From: Protopterus annectens
Taxonomy: Eukaryota; Chordata; Ceratodontiformes; Protopteridae
Direction: 5' to 3'
Length of the DNA stretch: 64,000 nucleotides
Assembly: GCF_019279795.1 (NCBI RefSeq)
Contig: NC_056726.1
Coordinates: 1,016,414,292 to 1,016,478,291 of the forward strand
Shown: one piece after another, positions 23,186 through 34,920 of the stretch
Layout of the letters: each line of letters starts with the position of its first letter
How positions within the stretch are numbered: the first letter of the stretch is position 1
Translations under genes and position numbers: made by a program
The notes under the pieces: generated by a model
What the model was told of the DNA's origin: nothing
Databases searched by the model: none
What the model saw: only the letters and a program-made list of their open reading frames with translations

Positions 23186-23859
23186 GGCCTTGTGAGCTTT
23201 CTGGAGGTAAGGTCCAAGTTGTAAGAGGTGAATGTTCTATCTAGAATGGCCTTGCAGTACCCAAGCCAATTTAAATTGTAGTTCTCCATAATGGTACACA
23301 TTTAATGTTTAATATGAGGAAACATTGCCAAATGTGACCAACTAACTATAAAAGATTTGTAGGGGAAAGGGTACTTACAAATTATTACAACCAGATTTAT
23401 AAAGTGCTATAATTTGTCTATTTTCTGCAGGAAACACATTGCCTAACCTAAAATGGGGTCAGTAAAGAAGTCACCAGTAGTTTGTCACAGCAGGAATGAG
23501 GCAGGCAGAGCAGAAATGTTGAAAGTTTGTACTTCTGGCTGCTGCGCCTCATTTCTACCGTAACTCTGCAGTGGCTTTATAGTTCCTGCATTCTTCATTA
23601 CACTGTTAACCAAGGGGAAACTGACTCAGGAAATGCACAGTGTGGTTTTCAGGGACAGTACTCACTAAAAGCGAAAGCATCTGAAAGGAACAGTGACTAG
23701 CAGCTCGGTGCTTGCTCAGGGAGTAATGGCTTTCTCTGCAGTGGCAGACTGCTTTATAAAGGTTGCAGTCCTGCTTATGGGTTATGACCATTTCCAGTGC
23801 AGAGGGTTGTATGTATCCTAACACGTTCTAAAATAAATGGGTTTGACTTTGTTTGTATT
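23186..23859. other. No gene recognised
   Basis: Sequence of ordinary composition with frames under 75 codons and no recognisable motif on either strand. Confidence 0.5.
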
Positions 23860-24382
23860 ACTGTGTAAGGGTGCTGGGAGGGTGAAGCCTTTTTTCTACC
23901 CATAGAAATGCAGGCTATCCATACCCTTAGCCTTCCCCCTGCCTCTAAGCTCAATCCTAAACATTGCTTATAAAACCTCTTTCTGTAACACTGCCACTAT
24001 TCACACAAATCTGATCTTAATGTAGTGTTAAGGTTTTGATCTGTAGCTTTTGCAAATGTCTTTTCATTGGTTTTGCTTTTTGCTAAACTGTTCTTGAAAA
24101 TGTTGGCATCAATCAACTGTGTTTCAATGCTGTTGGCCCCTAACACAAGGTCTACACATTACCTTACTGAAAAAAAAAAAAAAAAAAAAACTCTAACAGT
24201 ACCACTATACAAGACACACACTTACATACTTCACAGACACCATTGTATTCAGATCATGTAATATTTTATGTATATGTCAAAACTGGTGTTAAATGTGGAG
24301 CTTTTCTCCCTAGACCTCTGCAGAAAAAAAGGTTTATATCCCAAATGGACTTTCCCAGTCAACAGAGATTAATAAATAAATA
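23860..24382 (+). mobile_element. L2-clade LINE 3' end, diverged
   Basis: A C-rich non-coding stretch ends GGAGCTTTTCTCCCT at 24297, followed by CCCAAATGGACTTTCCC and an AATAAATAAATAAAT tail. The order matches the L2 3' ends at 3968-4063 and 46029-46125. An A run of about 20 bases at 24170-24190 lies inside it. The element is 5' truncated with no coding sequence. Confidence 0.65.
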
Positions 24383-24399
24383 AATGTATTATAGTGAGG

Positions 24400-24400
<1 letters not shown>

Positions 24401-24462
<62 letters not shown>

Positions 24463-24500
24463 TGTGCATGTGTGCGCGTGTGCGTGTGTGCGTGTGCGGG
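24401..24500. repeat. (GT)n microsatellite
   Basis: About 100 bp of GT dinucleotides with some GC interruptions at the right end. It directly follows the L2 A-rich tail, a common place for microsatellites to start. Thr-His repeat frames across it are artefacts. Confidence 0.95.
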
Positions 24501-24689
24501 CGTGCGGGCAGTTGGGCATGGGGATGGAATCCTTAAACCTAACACAGCTTATTACTTATAAGACAGAAGGTGCGAGATGATTTATTTATTTATTTATTTC
24601 ATTTTACCGCACTTATTTATGTACCTGTGCCTCATTATTCTTTTTTTGTTATGCAATAACCTTAAATACCTAGAGACTGATTACTACTC

Positions 24690-25735
24690 ACTGTAGGTTC
24701 ACTGACAGAACGGAACTTGGAAGTAGATGACATGATGATATGGAGAATGGTGGACATCCTATGTATCCAAGAAACAAGATGGAAGAGCAGTGCAGCAAAG
24801 CCACTTGGCTTGGGATCCAGAGTCTACTACTCAGGAGGGGTCAGGCGAGGACAGGCTAGAAATCGTGTTGGAATTGTGGTGAGAGACAGGCTTCAGAATG
24901 CAGTAAAGGATACCATCAGAATTAATGATAGACTCATGGCAATCAGACTCCATTGTAATGATAGGACAGTATTCATAATCTCAGCCTATGCCCTACAGCA
25001 GGGTTCTGATAGTGAGGAAAACAGTGCATTCAGACAGCAGTTGCAGGACCTGCTAGATAAAGCAGGACAACATGATTTGGAGTTGAAAATGGATGACTTG
25101 AATGCACATATCGGGTCAGATAGAACAGGATATGAGGACTGTCTGGGTCCACATGGATGGGGCATCAGGAATAAAAGAGAGGCCATTCTAGACTTCTGTC
25201 TACCAAATGGCTTAACAGCAGCCAACACATGACTCAGAAAAACAGACAGCCTCAACATCACATACAAGAGAGGCCAACATGCAACTCAGGTAGACTTCCT
25301 CCTAGTAAGGAAAGGGCACTCTGGTACATCAGTGATTACAATCTCATTCCCAGTGAAACACTAGGCCCACAACATAAACCAATGGTTGCCACAATATGGT
25401 GCAAGCAGTGGTCACAGAAGGCTCTAAGGTCAATACAGACCAGGCTAAAGACCTTGACTCGAGAGAACGTGTAACATTTCAAGGGATTAATCAGGGCACT
25501 AGCACTCCAAGAAGAGGAGGAAATAGGTGGATTTGAAGACAAATGGCAATGCCTGAAACCAGCATGTGTGAGGACTACAGAACAGATATGCGGTTGAGCC
25601 AGGTATGAAAATAAGGTACATAAAAGAAAGCTGGTAGTGGAATACATTGAATGAAGAGAAATGGGGACAGTTAGCACGATACCCTAACTCCATGTTGAAA
25701 AATGTAAAAAAGGGGTTGATGATGATTATTTATTG
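24690..25735 (+). mobile_element. RTE-clade LINE, internally deleted
   Basis: The 5' part encodes an RTE-type endonuclease: LTERNLEVDDMMIWRMVDIL, CIQETRWKSSAAKPLGLGSR, DRLMAIRLHCNDRTVFIISA, MDDLNAHIGSDRTGYEDC and GIRNKREAILDFCLPNGLTA. A frame-shifted TYKRGQHATQVDFLLVRK follows. After about 25330 there is only degraded sequence, and then an RTE-like end at 25667-25735 with CTCCATGTTGAAAAATG and a TTGATGATGATT tail. The same end closes the fragment at 56625-57330. The reverse transcriptase is missing. Confidence 0.8.
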
Positions 25736-26340
25736 CACTTCAGTTACTATCTTTTTAAATTTAAAACAGCAATTAAAGTGAAGAGTAGCAACAAACATTT
25801 TATACTTCAAATTATCACTTCTCGCTAAACTGCAGACTCACTATTAAAATATTCTTTTATGTCCTTCTAATTAAATTACTAATTAGATAATTAAACCTCA
25901 CAGAATGCCTTTGGTGACATAACTTGAGGTTGTCTAGTGATATGCAGATTATTTATTGAACTGCAATTATCAAATAAAACTAATATAAAATGTAATGAAA
26001 AGAAATAAAGCAAGTAAAACAAGTCTTGAACTAATAAACATTAAAAAGTGCAATATTACAATACCAGTTTAACTTAACTACTGAAACTGAAATCATATGC
26101 ATATGTACTCAAAATAGTTACATTAAGAATAACTCCATCAAATACTACTATTGTAGTCAAACATAATTCAACGAAATGTACAACAGCATAAAATCAGATA
26201 ATGTAAAAACAAATTTTAATGAAGCAGATTGCATTTTTTTTACTTTCATTATCCATATCTGTGTATTATCCAGTACCTGGTATAAAACTGATGTATATTT
26301 TTTCTGATAGTGTAGGCATAGATGTCTATTTGGCATGGTC
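25736..26340. other. No gene recognised; AT-rich
   Basis: About 600 bp of AT-rich sequence between the RTE tail and the presumed 3' untranslated region of the rapunzel-like gene. No open frame or repeat is recognisable. Confidence 0.5.
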
Positions 26341-26347
26341 CTCAAAA

Positions 26348-26368
26348 TTTATTCTTTATGTATTTATT
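26348..26368 (-). promoter_or_regulatory. Two AATAAA polyadenylation signals on the minus strand
   Basis: TTTATT on the plus strand at 26348-26353 and 26363-26368 gives two AATAAA hexamers about 300 bp past the stop codon of the minus-strand rapunzel-like gene. Their position suits the end of its 3' untranslated region. In AT-rich sequence they could also occur by chance. Confidence 0.4.
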
Positions 26369-26667
26369 TGTTTAACCCTTAGAATTACAGTATAACATTA
26401 AAGACTAGACATTGATGGAGATCATATGCAATGAGTTTAGCGGTGGAGTCTTCTCAAGAAAATATAAAATAATCTGTCGTGGTTATTTTTCAAAAATGTA
26501 ATGCCATATCATTTCATAAGAGAGTTGTGATTTGTTTTCTTACACCGCAATGTCCCTGTCTAACTGAATGATGTTCAAATAATCTAAATATTACTAATAA
26601 TCAATCTTTTAGCTGGGAAATGCAATATTCTTGCAAGCATTCTCAAATCCTGAAATGACAGTAATTT

Positions 26668-27987
26668 CTATTGAGATTTTTTAAATAACCAGTTCCACAA
26701 GTCTGCAGACATATTTCCAGATGCCTTACATATATTGCAGGAAAAGTCTTTTAGAACTTGAGAAAAAATTATTTTGGGTGAACACATAGGGTAAGTTTTT
26801 TTATAATTTTCCCAGTAAAAGCAACCTTTTTGAAAACTCCAAGAACCCCACAGATTTCTGTAGCGACATATGGTCTGAACCATACAGTGTGGCATATGTT
26901 CATAGATGTATTCTGCCACTGCTACAGCATCTAATTCTCGATCCTTGCTTTCCATGAGTTGTCGAATTTTGTACTTATCAATACATTCTGGATTGACGCT
27001 GTATGAAATGACAACATTGACATCTTTAAGTGTGTAAGTGGCAAGCTGACTTGGACCAATAATATGACACCCAGTATTATGAAACCATCTGTCTTTAACC
27101 TTCTCAGAGAAGGAAGTATTACTTTGCTGGTTAAATACAAAGACACACCAGTTAACCCAGTAATATTTTTTCTTTAAGAAATCATGAATGAAATCAGCAA
27201 ACTGCTGGTTATTCTGTTCACCTCTTTCTCTCACAAGAATATGTGTATCATTCTTTGCTTGTTCGACAAAGTTTTTAATGCATTCATCTACTACAGATTT
27301 CATTTTATTCTCAATATCTTGTATTTTGTTGTTCCACACCTTTATTTTTTCAGTTTCATCACCTCCAGAGATGGTTGCATAGCCCATCAATGCAATCAAG
27401 CCAATGCAGAAGAGTTCTTTAAGGCGAGCACACAGATCCTCTATCACACGCCTGCTCTGCCGTTCATGTTTCAGGGCTATGACCAAAATGGACTCCCCAA
27501 AAGTGCTATCTCCCATGACTGCACTACAAAGACTATACAGGTTCTTCTCACCCCCACTCTTACTGAAGTGATCTAGAAATAAATCTTTCTTTACATTTCG
27601 GTACTGAGGCTTAGCATTAAGGATATCCATAAACTTGCGAAACTGATTTTGGATCGCTTCTTCTACTTCAAAGTATTTGAGATCTATTTTGCTTTTCTCA
27701 ATTTCCTGATTGATATTTTGAATTTCTTCTGTAATGGAGTCAAGTTTGTCTCTCACTATTTGAAATTGCTCCTTTATGTAGTCGGCCTCACCATTGTCTA
27801 TATTGTTCAAGGCAAGTTGTACAACTGGTGATACTATCTCCATAAAAGGAAAAATCTCACCAACGACACTCGCAAGTGCTTCTGCACCTTTTTCAAATAT
27901 TTCCATTACATGTTCAATTGTGTCTTTTTTATCAGCCAGAATTTTACCCATCTCTGCAGCCAGAATTTTACCCATCTCTTCAGCCAT
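26668..27987 (-). CDS. rpz-like: Rapunzel-family protein, intact 439 codons
   Basis: One uninterrupted minus-strand frame of 439 residues. It resembles the fish rapunzel family: a hydrophobic N-terminal helix (about residues 35-60), a predicted coiled coil at 70-105 with YIKEQFQIVRDKLDSITEEI, then IQNQFRKFMDIL, GGEKNLYSLCSAVMGDSTFG (145-164) and LCARLKELFCIGLIALMGYA (185-204). A cysteine-bearing C-terminal half follows. Family members are usually encoded by one coding exon of about this length. There is no signal peptide, and molecular function is unknown. A zebrafish rapunzel mutation causes overgrown fins. The start is chosen because an in-frame TGA lies at 28033-28035. A 24-bp tandem duplication gives two copies of EMGKILA at residues 4-18. 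It is the only clean host gene here. Confidence 0.82.
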   Translation of the reverse strand: MAEEMGKILAAEMGKILADKKDTIEHVMEIFEKGAEALASVVGEIFPFMEIVSPVVQLALNNIDNGEADYIKEQFQIVRDKLDSITEEIQNINQEIEKSKIDLKYFEVEEAIQNQFRKFMDILNAKPQYRNVKKDLFLDHFSKSGGEKNLYSLCSAVMGDSTFGESILVIALKHERQSRRVIEDLCARLKELFCIGLIALMGYATISGGDETEKIKVWNNKIQDIENKMKSVVDECIKNFVEQAKNDTHILVRERGEQNNQQFADFIHDFLKKKYYWVNWCVFVFNQQSNTSFSEKVKDRWFHNTGCHIIGPSQLATYTLKDVNVVISYSVNPECIDKYKIRQLMESKDRELDAVAVAEYIYEHMPHCMVQTICRYRNLWGSWSFQKGCFYWENYKKTYPMCSPKIIFSQVLKDFSCNICKASGNMSADLWNWLFKKSQ

Positions 27988-28077
27988 TGCTAGATGTTTG
28001 TATTCAACAGCAGACTGGTTAGATTTAAATCTTCAGAGCCCAAGGAAATGCTGTGTGGTGTGTAAATATTTATTAGC

Positions 28078-28100
28078 ACTAAAAGGAAAATAAAAAGAAG
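28078..28100 (-). promoter_or_regulatory. Predicted 3' splice acceptor before the rapunzel-like coding exon
   Basis: On the minus strand a pyrimidine-rich run CTTCTTTTTATTTTCCTTTT is followed by AG at 28080-28079. This would start an exon at 28078, about 90 nt before the ATG at 27987. It suggests a separate upstream 5' untranslated exon. Prediction by eye only. Confidence 0.5.
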
Positions 28101-28905
28101 AAGCTGTGTTATGTGTCTAGATAATACTGCATTTTCATAAATATTGTTTTGATAGATCCATTTGTCATTGATATTAGACTTGTGAAACAAGCATTTCAGA
28201 TTTAGTTTCGTAAGCAAACATAAGCTTTAAGAGTCGTCATCGTCACCCCAGGTAAAAAAAATGAACTTATACCATGCTCTTGTATAGTTAAGTGGCGCAC
28301 AATTCAAAGCTATTGTTTTTTCTACAACAGTGTGATTAGTAGAAGTGACATAATGTAAGATTTTGCTTGTTCACACGGGCAAAACCTGACATAATTAGAA
28401 AGAGCAGCGGTTTGTATTAAGATTGTTTTGTTATAACAGCATGCATTAGATAGTAGTTGCTGTTACTGATTCAACTTGCTGTCCCATACAACTGGACAGA
28501 AGTAACTTATTTCACTAGATTATGTAGAGGTCAGCCGTTGCATAACCTAATGCAAAAAGTAATGCATTCTTATTCTTAATTTACTTTTCCAAACCTCAGG
28601 AGTTCATAAACTTACCAAATTATGCAAACGCATGTTTAGTGCAAACACCATACCCCTTTTGTTATAATCATCTGCTTTCCTACTTCAAAATATATTTTTT
28701 TGTTACTTCCCAAATCTTTCCAACACATATAGAATGAATTTTGCATTGTGATTTATAGATAAAAAAACAGTGTTGCCATGAATGGTACACCTACGTGATT
28801 TAGAGACATGACTTCATGACCTGAGGAAAAAGGAGCAGAATATTTAAAAAAAGCTGGTGCGGTATGGGAGGAAAGAAAGCATTAAATTAAAACAGCAACA
28901 CAAAG

Positions 28906-28907
<2 letters not shown>
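28101..28907. other. No gene recognised; upstream of rapunzel-like gene
   Basis: About 800 bp that would be intron or promoter of the minus-strand gene. No convincing first exon, CpG cluster or repeat can be picked out by eye. Confidence 0.45.

Positions 28908-28995
<88 letters not shown>
28908..28995. repeat. (TA)n microsatellite
   Basis: About 88 bp of TA dinucleotides directly abutting the left end of the foldback MITE at 28996. Confidence 0.97.
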
Positions 28996-29984
<989 letters not shown>

Positions 29985-30625
29985 AATGGGAGTGGACAAG
30001 GTCTGTCCAAAAATGCCGTACACCCTGAGTATTGTTCGTGTTGTTATTATAATAATGGGGTGTGCTGGGGGTGTGGGTAATGCTGGATATACCATTGTTG
30101 TCCGTGATTTGGAAGCAGAGGGGCCAAGGACCAAACAAACCATGTCATGCAGCAACATTACCAGAACCAAAATTATTATTGCTATTCTCCATGAGATGTC
30201 TGGCATCGGCAGTTCTGATGTACTGGCGCCTGTGCAGTACATCATTTAACATTAGAGACAAGCGAAAAATAAACAGATTCTTATTTTAAAACTATCTCAC
30301 CGTCTGTATGTATTGTCTATAAAGCTAAAAACAGCTAATAAAAAAAGCAGTAATCTTGCTTTTAAAACTTGCTTTTTTTAAACTCGCTATGTTAAATGGG
30401 TTTTGGTTAGCTTGGGCAGATAAAATAAAAAATAGGAGGAGATCTCCGTTGCTTTTTTTAAATCGCTATGTGTTAAACCCATTTAACATAGCGAGACATG
30501 TTTAAAAGTAGTTATACTAATGGAAAAAAGTCCGGGCGACCGGACCTTTTTCCATTAGTATAACTCGATTTACAATGTGCACACTGGCCAATCAGCATGC
30601 ATGTTTTGGGGGGGGTCATGGTATA
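29985..30625. repeat. Multi-hairpin foldback repeat, locus 1
   Basis: A run of separate inverted repeats. One is a TGGGTAATGCTGGATATACC block related to 40460-40560. The second is a GATGTACTG...CAGTACATC hairpin at 30214-30244. The third is a CGCTATGTGTTAAACCCA/TTTAACATAGCG hairpin at 30449-30510, with GTTGCTTTTTTTAAA beside it. The fourth is a nearly perfect 54-bp palindrome at 30511-30564 centred on GTCCGGGCGACCGGAC. The end shares GGTCATGGTATAAT with the locus at 38015-38240. No coding capacity. Confidence 0.75.
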
Positions 30626-30717
30626 ATAATATAGTTATACAGTATTATATGGATTGCTTGGATCACAGCCTATGGAGTAGAAAACCAGGGTATTCATGCC
30701 CATTATCCAAAAATCCA

Positions 30718-30847
30718 ACCCAAAGGGTAAAACGATCACACAGACAAACCATTTAGTAAAACCAACAAGAAAAACTTAGCAAAGCTACAGTCTTCACTGT
30801 GTAATACATTAACCTCTTATAGTGGAGGGCCATGGGATATATGCAGA
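30718..30847 (+). repeat. Dispersed direct repeat, copy 1
   Basis: Begins CCCAAAGGGTAAAACG and ends CCATGGGATATATGCAG. It is matched by 31766-31893 in the same orientation at roughly 80-85% identity. It is non-coding and of unknown family. The 0.9 kb between the copies holds a C-rich stretch and a CA microsatellite. Confidence 0.7.
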
Positions 30848-31153
30848 TGATTATGATGAATGGTCAAACTGTTTCCTGATCAACACAAAAAAATTGACCA
30901 AAGCACGTCAACCATTCATTCTAATGAAAAACAGCAGAGTGACACACAGCATATTGAAAAATGAAAGAAATTTCCTTTTCTGACATACTGCCCATAAACC
31001 TACCACACATTCAGCTCAACTCAGCTTTGCCCCCACCCACTTTAGTAATATATGCTAACCATAATCCTGACCCTAACCCTAAACTGCAGCTTACCTTAAA
31101 AAGGCCCTTTCCATAACACTATAACGATACAGGATAACTCAGACACTCAACAC

Positions 31154-31155
31154 AC

Positions 31156-31223
<68 letters not shown>
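31154..31223. repeat. (CA)n microsatellite
   Basis: About 70 bp of CA dinucleotides with one G interruption, inside a C-rich stretch that resembles L2 3' untranslated sequence but lacks the closing box. Confidence 0.95.
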
Positions 31224-31226
<3 letters not shown>

Positions 31227-31765
31227 CATCTAATCTCTAACACTCATATTCCCACACTTATGAAATCTGTCACTTTATATAACCGTTTCCTTAAATGTAA
31301 AACATTCACACTCATGTACACTACCTCCCTGCCCTAGCATATACTTTTATCAACCAGCATTTACTTTTGTCGACCAACCAGAACTCGTCCAAGTTAGCAA
31401 TTGCACAAATGGCCTTTTGCGGACTTCTTAGAGCTGCTCATTTATGTTGCAGAAATGTGTGTTGACAAAGTCACATTTGTAACCATGCAAATTACTCCTT
31501 AAGGATTTACAGTGTTTTATCTATGTAGCCATTAAATTCTCATGACTTTTCTACTTTGTCTTTTTTATGACTTTCCTATTGCATTCAAGCCAGTAAAACC
31601 AACCCCCCCAGCTGTAGACAAGATATGTTTTGGCTTTTTTTGACCTCATTAGTACACCATAAGTGGGTTGTTTTTTGTCTTTATGCTAGAAAAACAAAGC
31701 ATAACATAAAAGCCTGATGAATATAAAGATTAAAGTGCTTGCAAACTATTGCAAATGGCATTAAA
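31224..31765. other. No gene recognised
   Basis: C-rich and then AT-rich non-coding sequence between the CA tract and the second direct repeat. Confidence 0.5.
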
Positions 31766-31893
31766 ACCAAAGGGCAAATAGGCCACACAGACAAACCATA
31801 TCATAAAATGCACAAGAAAGATCCCACAAAGCTAAAGTTTTCACTGTGTAATATTGTAAACCTCTTGTAGTGGAGGTCCATGGGATATATGCA
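31766..31893 (+). repeat. Dispersed direct repeat, copy 2
   Basis: Partner of 30718-30847, sharing CACACAGACAAACCAT, CACTGTGTAATA and CCATGGGATATATGCA. It ends about 80 bp before the tail of CR1 copy 2. Confidence 0.7.
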
Positions 31894-32065
31894 AAAGATC
31901 CCTTAAGTACATACCGGTATGAATGCAACAATAAAGACTTAAAAGGTAAGAATAAGAATTCATGGGTAATCAGAAGCCATAGGTAGGTAGGTAGGTACTA
32001 GGCTATCTGCCCGAAGGCATTTATAAGCATAGCCAGAATGTGTTGGCTTTCGCCTCCCCCTTAGA

Positions 32066-34900
32066 TTAGTTTCCTGTGCCTCTGTCCAGCAGAGCCATTG
32101 AAGTGATCCCTGGGGTAAACTTTCTGTTTCCCATCCACTCGTTAAGGTTTCTCTTAAAGAGGGTTAGCGAGAAGCTCTGCCTATGTAGATTGGAATCTTG
32201 TTCCAGAGCATGGGAAGTCTCTGGGACAGGAATCAATCCCTTCAGCACATCCTATTTATTGTTGTGGTGAGGTTTAGATCCCTGGAGTGTGTGGCTCGAG
32301 GGGATATGGTTTTCTTTAGGTGGAGCATGTCCATGAATTCTGGGTTGGACATTGCCTTGTATGTCAGGCAGAGATCACCTCTGAGTAGGCGGTATGCAAC
32401 GAGTACAGCTGGAGTTTCTTCTGTCAAGCTGCATAAGGCATCTGCTTGTGGCCAGTGATCCTCTTGGTGAGGTACTTCTGTGGTCTTTCCAGTTGTTGCA
32501 GGTGTCTTGTAAGGTACATCCCAAATGGGGCATTGTACTCTATGATGGGTCTGATGAGTGATGAATAGAGGGGTCCAATGACCTCTTTCGATCTGGAACA
32601 AACCCTTTTGTGATTAGGTGGGCCACATAGAAGGATTTTCTAACCACTTTGACAATGTGATTATCAAAGGAGAGGTTACTATCTACTTGGGTTCCCAGAT
32701 CCCTTATTACATCTTCCGTATTTAGGGGGCTACCACCTATGTGGTAGTTTTTGGGTACTTTGTTTTTTCCAAAAGGGATGACTATGCACCTTTTGGCATT
32801 TAGCTTGAGGCCATGGTTTTGACACCAGGTATCTGTCTCAGTGAGACCCTTTTGGAGGATGTCTGTGTCATCCAGAGAGTCAATTATAGCCCCTAGTTTG
32901 CAGTCGTCTGTGAACATGGTCAGCCATAGTCCTCCTGTGCTTTCCAGTACCTCTGAGAAGTATATGCCGAACAGGAGGGGTCCTAGGACTGAGCCCTGGG
33001 GAACGCTACTTGTAACCAGTTTAGAATCAGACCTAGCTCCCGCAACTCTTACCATGTGGATTCTATCCATGAGTCAGTTGGCAACCCATCTTGTGATGTA
33101 GGGGTTTATGTTCAGGCTGGTGAGCTTGTCTATAATTCCTGAGTGGGGAATGGTGTCAAAGGCCTTTGCGAGGTCTAGGTAAGCTGTGTAGACTACCTTT
33201 CCTTCATCTATAGCCTTGGTAACTGTCTCAAAGAAGTCCACCAGGTTTAGGAGGCATGATCTGCCCTTAACAAAGCCAAACTGGGTAGGATCCAGTGTTT
33301 GGAGGTTTCCAATGTCTCTGTTAGTGAGATCCATGATGATGTGCTCCATAGCTTTGCAGACCAAGCTAGTCAGGCTTATAGGGCGATAGTTCCCGGGGTG
33401 AGTTTTGGCTCCACCTTTGTGGAGTGGAATAACCGTTGCTGTGCACCACTCTGTGGGCATGTAGCCTGTGGAGAGGCTGAGTTTAAACAGTGTGTTTAGG
33501 TGAGGGGTTAGTTCATCTTTGAGCTCATATAGGACGCAGCCTGGGACACCGTCCAGTCCCATTGATGCTGTATTTTTGGCTTTGGTGAGGGCTGTTTTAA
33601 CCTGAGTGTCTGTGATTTCAGGGGCACTACATTCTTCTAGTACAGTTATGGGCCCTTTTGGGGGTGAGAGGGGGTGAAGTTTGCACTGAACCTGTCTGCC
33701 AGGATGTTGGCTATATTGGTCGGTTCAGTGTATTTTGTGCCATTCTGCACTAACTCCGAGCAGATCTGAGAATTGCTCTTAGATTCTTCATATAGCTAAA
33801 GAATGCCTTGTAGTTATCTTTGGAGTCCCTGGCAATTTTTCTTTTGAAGCTAGCCTTGGATGATTTTATGAGGAAACATAGTTTCTTGCTGATACTGATC
33901 AGGAATGTCTTCCCTTCTTGGGATTTTACTCTTTTCTGTACTAGTTTTCTCCTTCTATTGTATAGCTTGTTTATGGCAGAGGTCCACCAGACTGGTTTCC
34001 TTTTCTTTGAGGAGTAAGTCTTGGTTTTGTTTGGGATAGCATGATCCATGCATTCTTGTAGGTGCCCGTAGAGTGCATTAGTAAAGGATTTTGCAGCTTG
34101 TATAGCATTATCCTTTAACATGGGGGCTTTGAAACTTCCCACCTCGGTCATAAGTAATGTGAAGTTTGCTTTTGAAAAGTTTTGCACGGTGGTTTCTTTG
34201 ACCAGGGGTGGTGGTGGAATGTGGATATCCAGCGTGATTAGCCTATGGTCAGATCTAACCAGCGAGGGGTTGACCTCCAGTGTGGAACACTGTTCGCCCA
34301 TGTTGTTGATGACCAGGTCCAATATGTTGTCACCTCTTGTGGGGGTGTTGACCAGTTGTTCCAGGGCATTTGAGTTTATAAATTCTAGGAAATTTTGGAC
34401 AAGGGAGTTTTTACTTGAGTAGTTCTCCCAGTTAATGTTTGGGTAATTGAAATTACCCAATATCAGGGTGTTTGGTAGGAACTTTATGTTTCCCAGTTTT
34501 CCCAGGAATGCAGAGTGGGGGTCCTGGGACATGGTGGGTGATCTGTATCAAGCTATAATTTGAATAACATTTTTGCCCATTGTTAGTTGCACGTGGATGA
34601 TCTCTGAAGCATCGTGCTGTGCCACTAACCTGGAGGTGTGGGTATCCTTGATGAATATGGATAATCCCCCACCTTTTCTATTTTGGTGCAGGTTTTGTGG
34701 CCGAAATGTATGTTATGAGTTATAGCCTGGTAGTGCTGTGGTGCTTTCTGGAGCCTTAAACCAGGTTTCTGTTAGTGCACATATATCGATTTTCTCCATA
34801 CTGAGGAGTGCCTCGAGTGTATGTATTTTGAGGTTTAGACTTCTGGCATTGAGTAGCATTACCCTCAGTTTTTTGTTACTTGTGCTATTTAAGGTGGTGG
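32066..34900 (-). pseudogene. CR1 ORF2 (endonuclease-reverse transcriptase), broken
   Basis: The endonuclease part reads LNARSLNLKIHTLEALLSME, DICALTETWFKAPEST, KGGGLSIFIKDTHTSRL, LILGNFNYPNINWENY and SDHRLITLDI. RT blocks are TATVIPLHKGGAKTHPGNYR, FGFVKGRSCLLNLVDFFE, YLDLAKAFDTIPHSGIIDKL, SVPQGSVLGPLLFGIYFSE and MFTDDCKLGA, so the catalytic FTDD is intact. The C-terminus ends KRNLNEWMGNRKF. Breaks occur near 34545, 33760, 33070 (stop) and 32540. It is the best preserved of the three CR1 ORF2 copies around the catalytic centre. Confidence 0.9.
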
Positions 34901-34920
34901 GTTTGTCTTTTGACCCTTGC

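Noticed and set aside
27184-27576. 130-residue plus-strand frame opposite the rapunzel-like gene
   Set aside because: A shadow of the minus-strand coding sequence with no motif of its own.
26668-27987. Rapunzel-like frame as a transposon gene
   Set aside because: No terminal repeats, adjacent element genes or tail; family resemblance and clean reading frame indicate a host gene.
31069-31083. Telomere-like CCCTAA pair
   Set aside because: Only two partial units in C-rich sequence; too short for an interstitial telomere.
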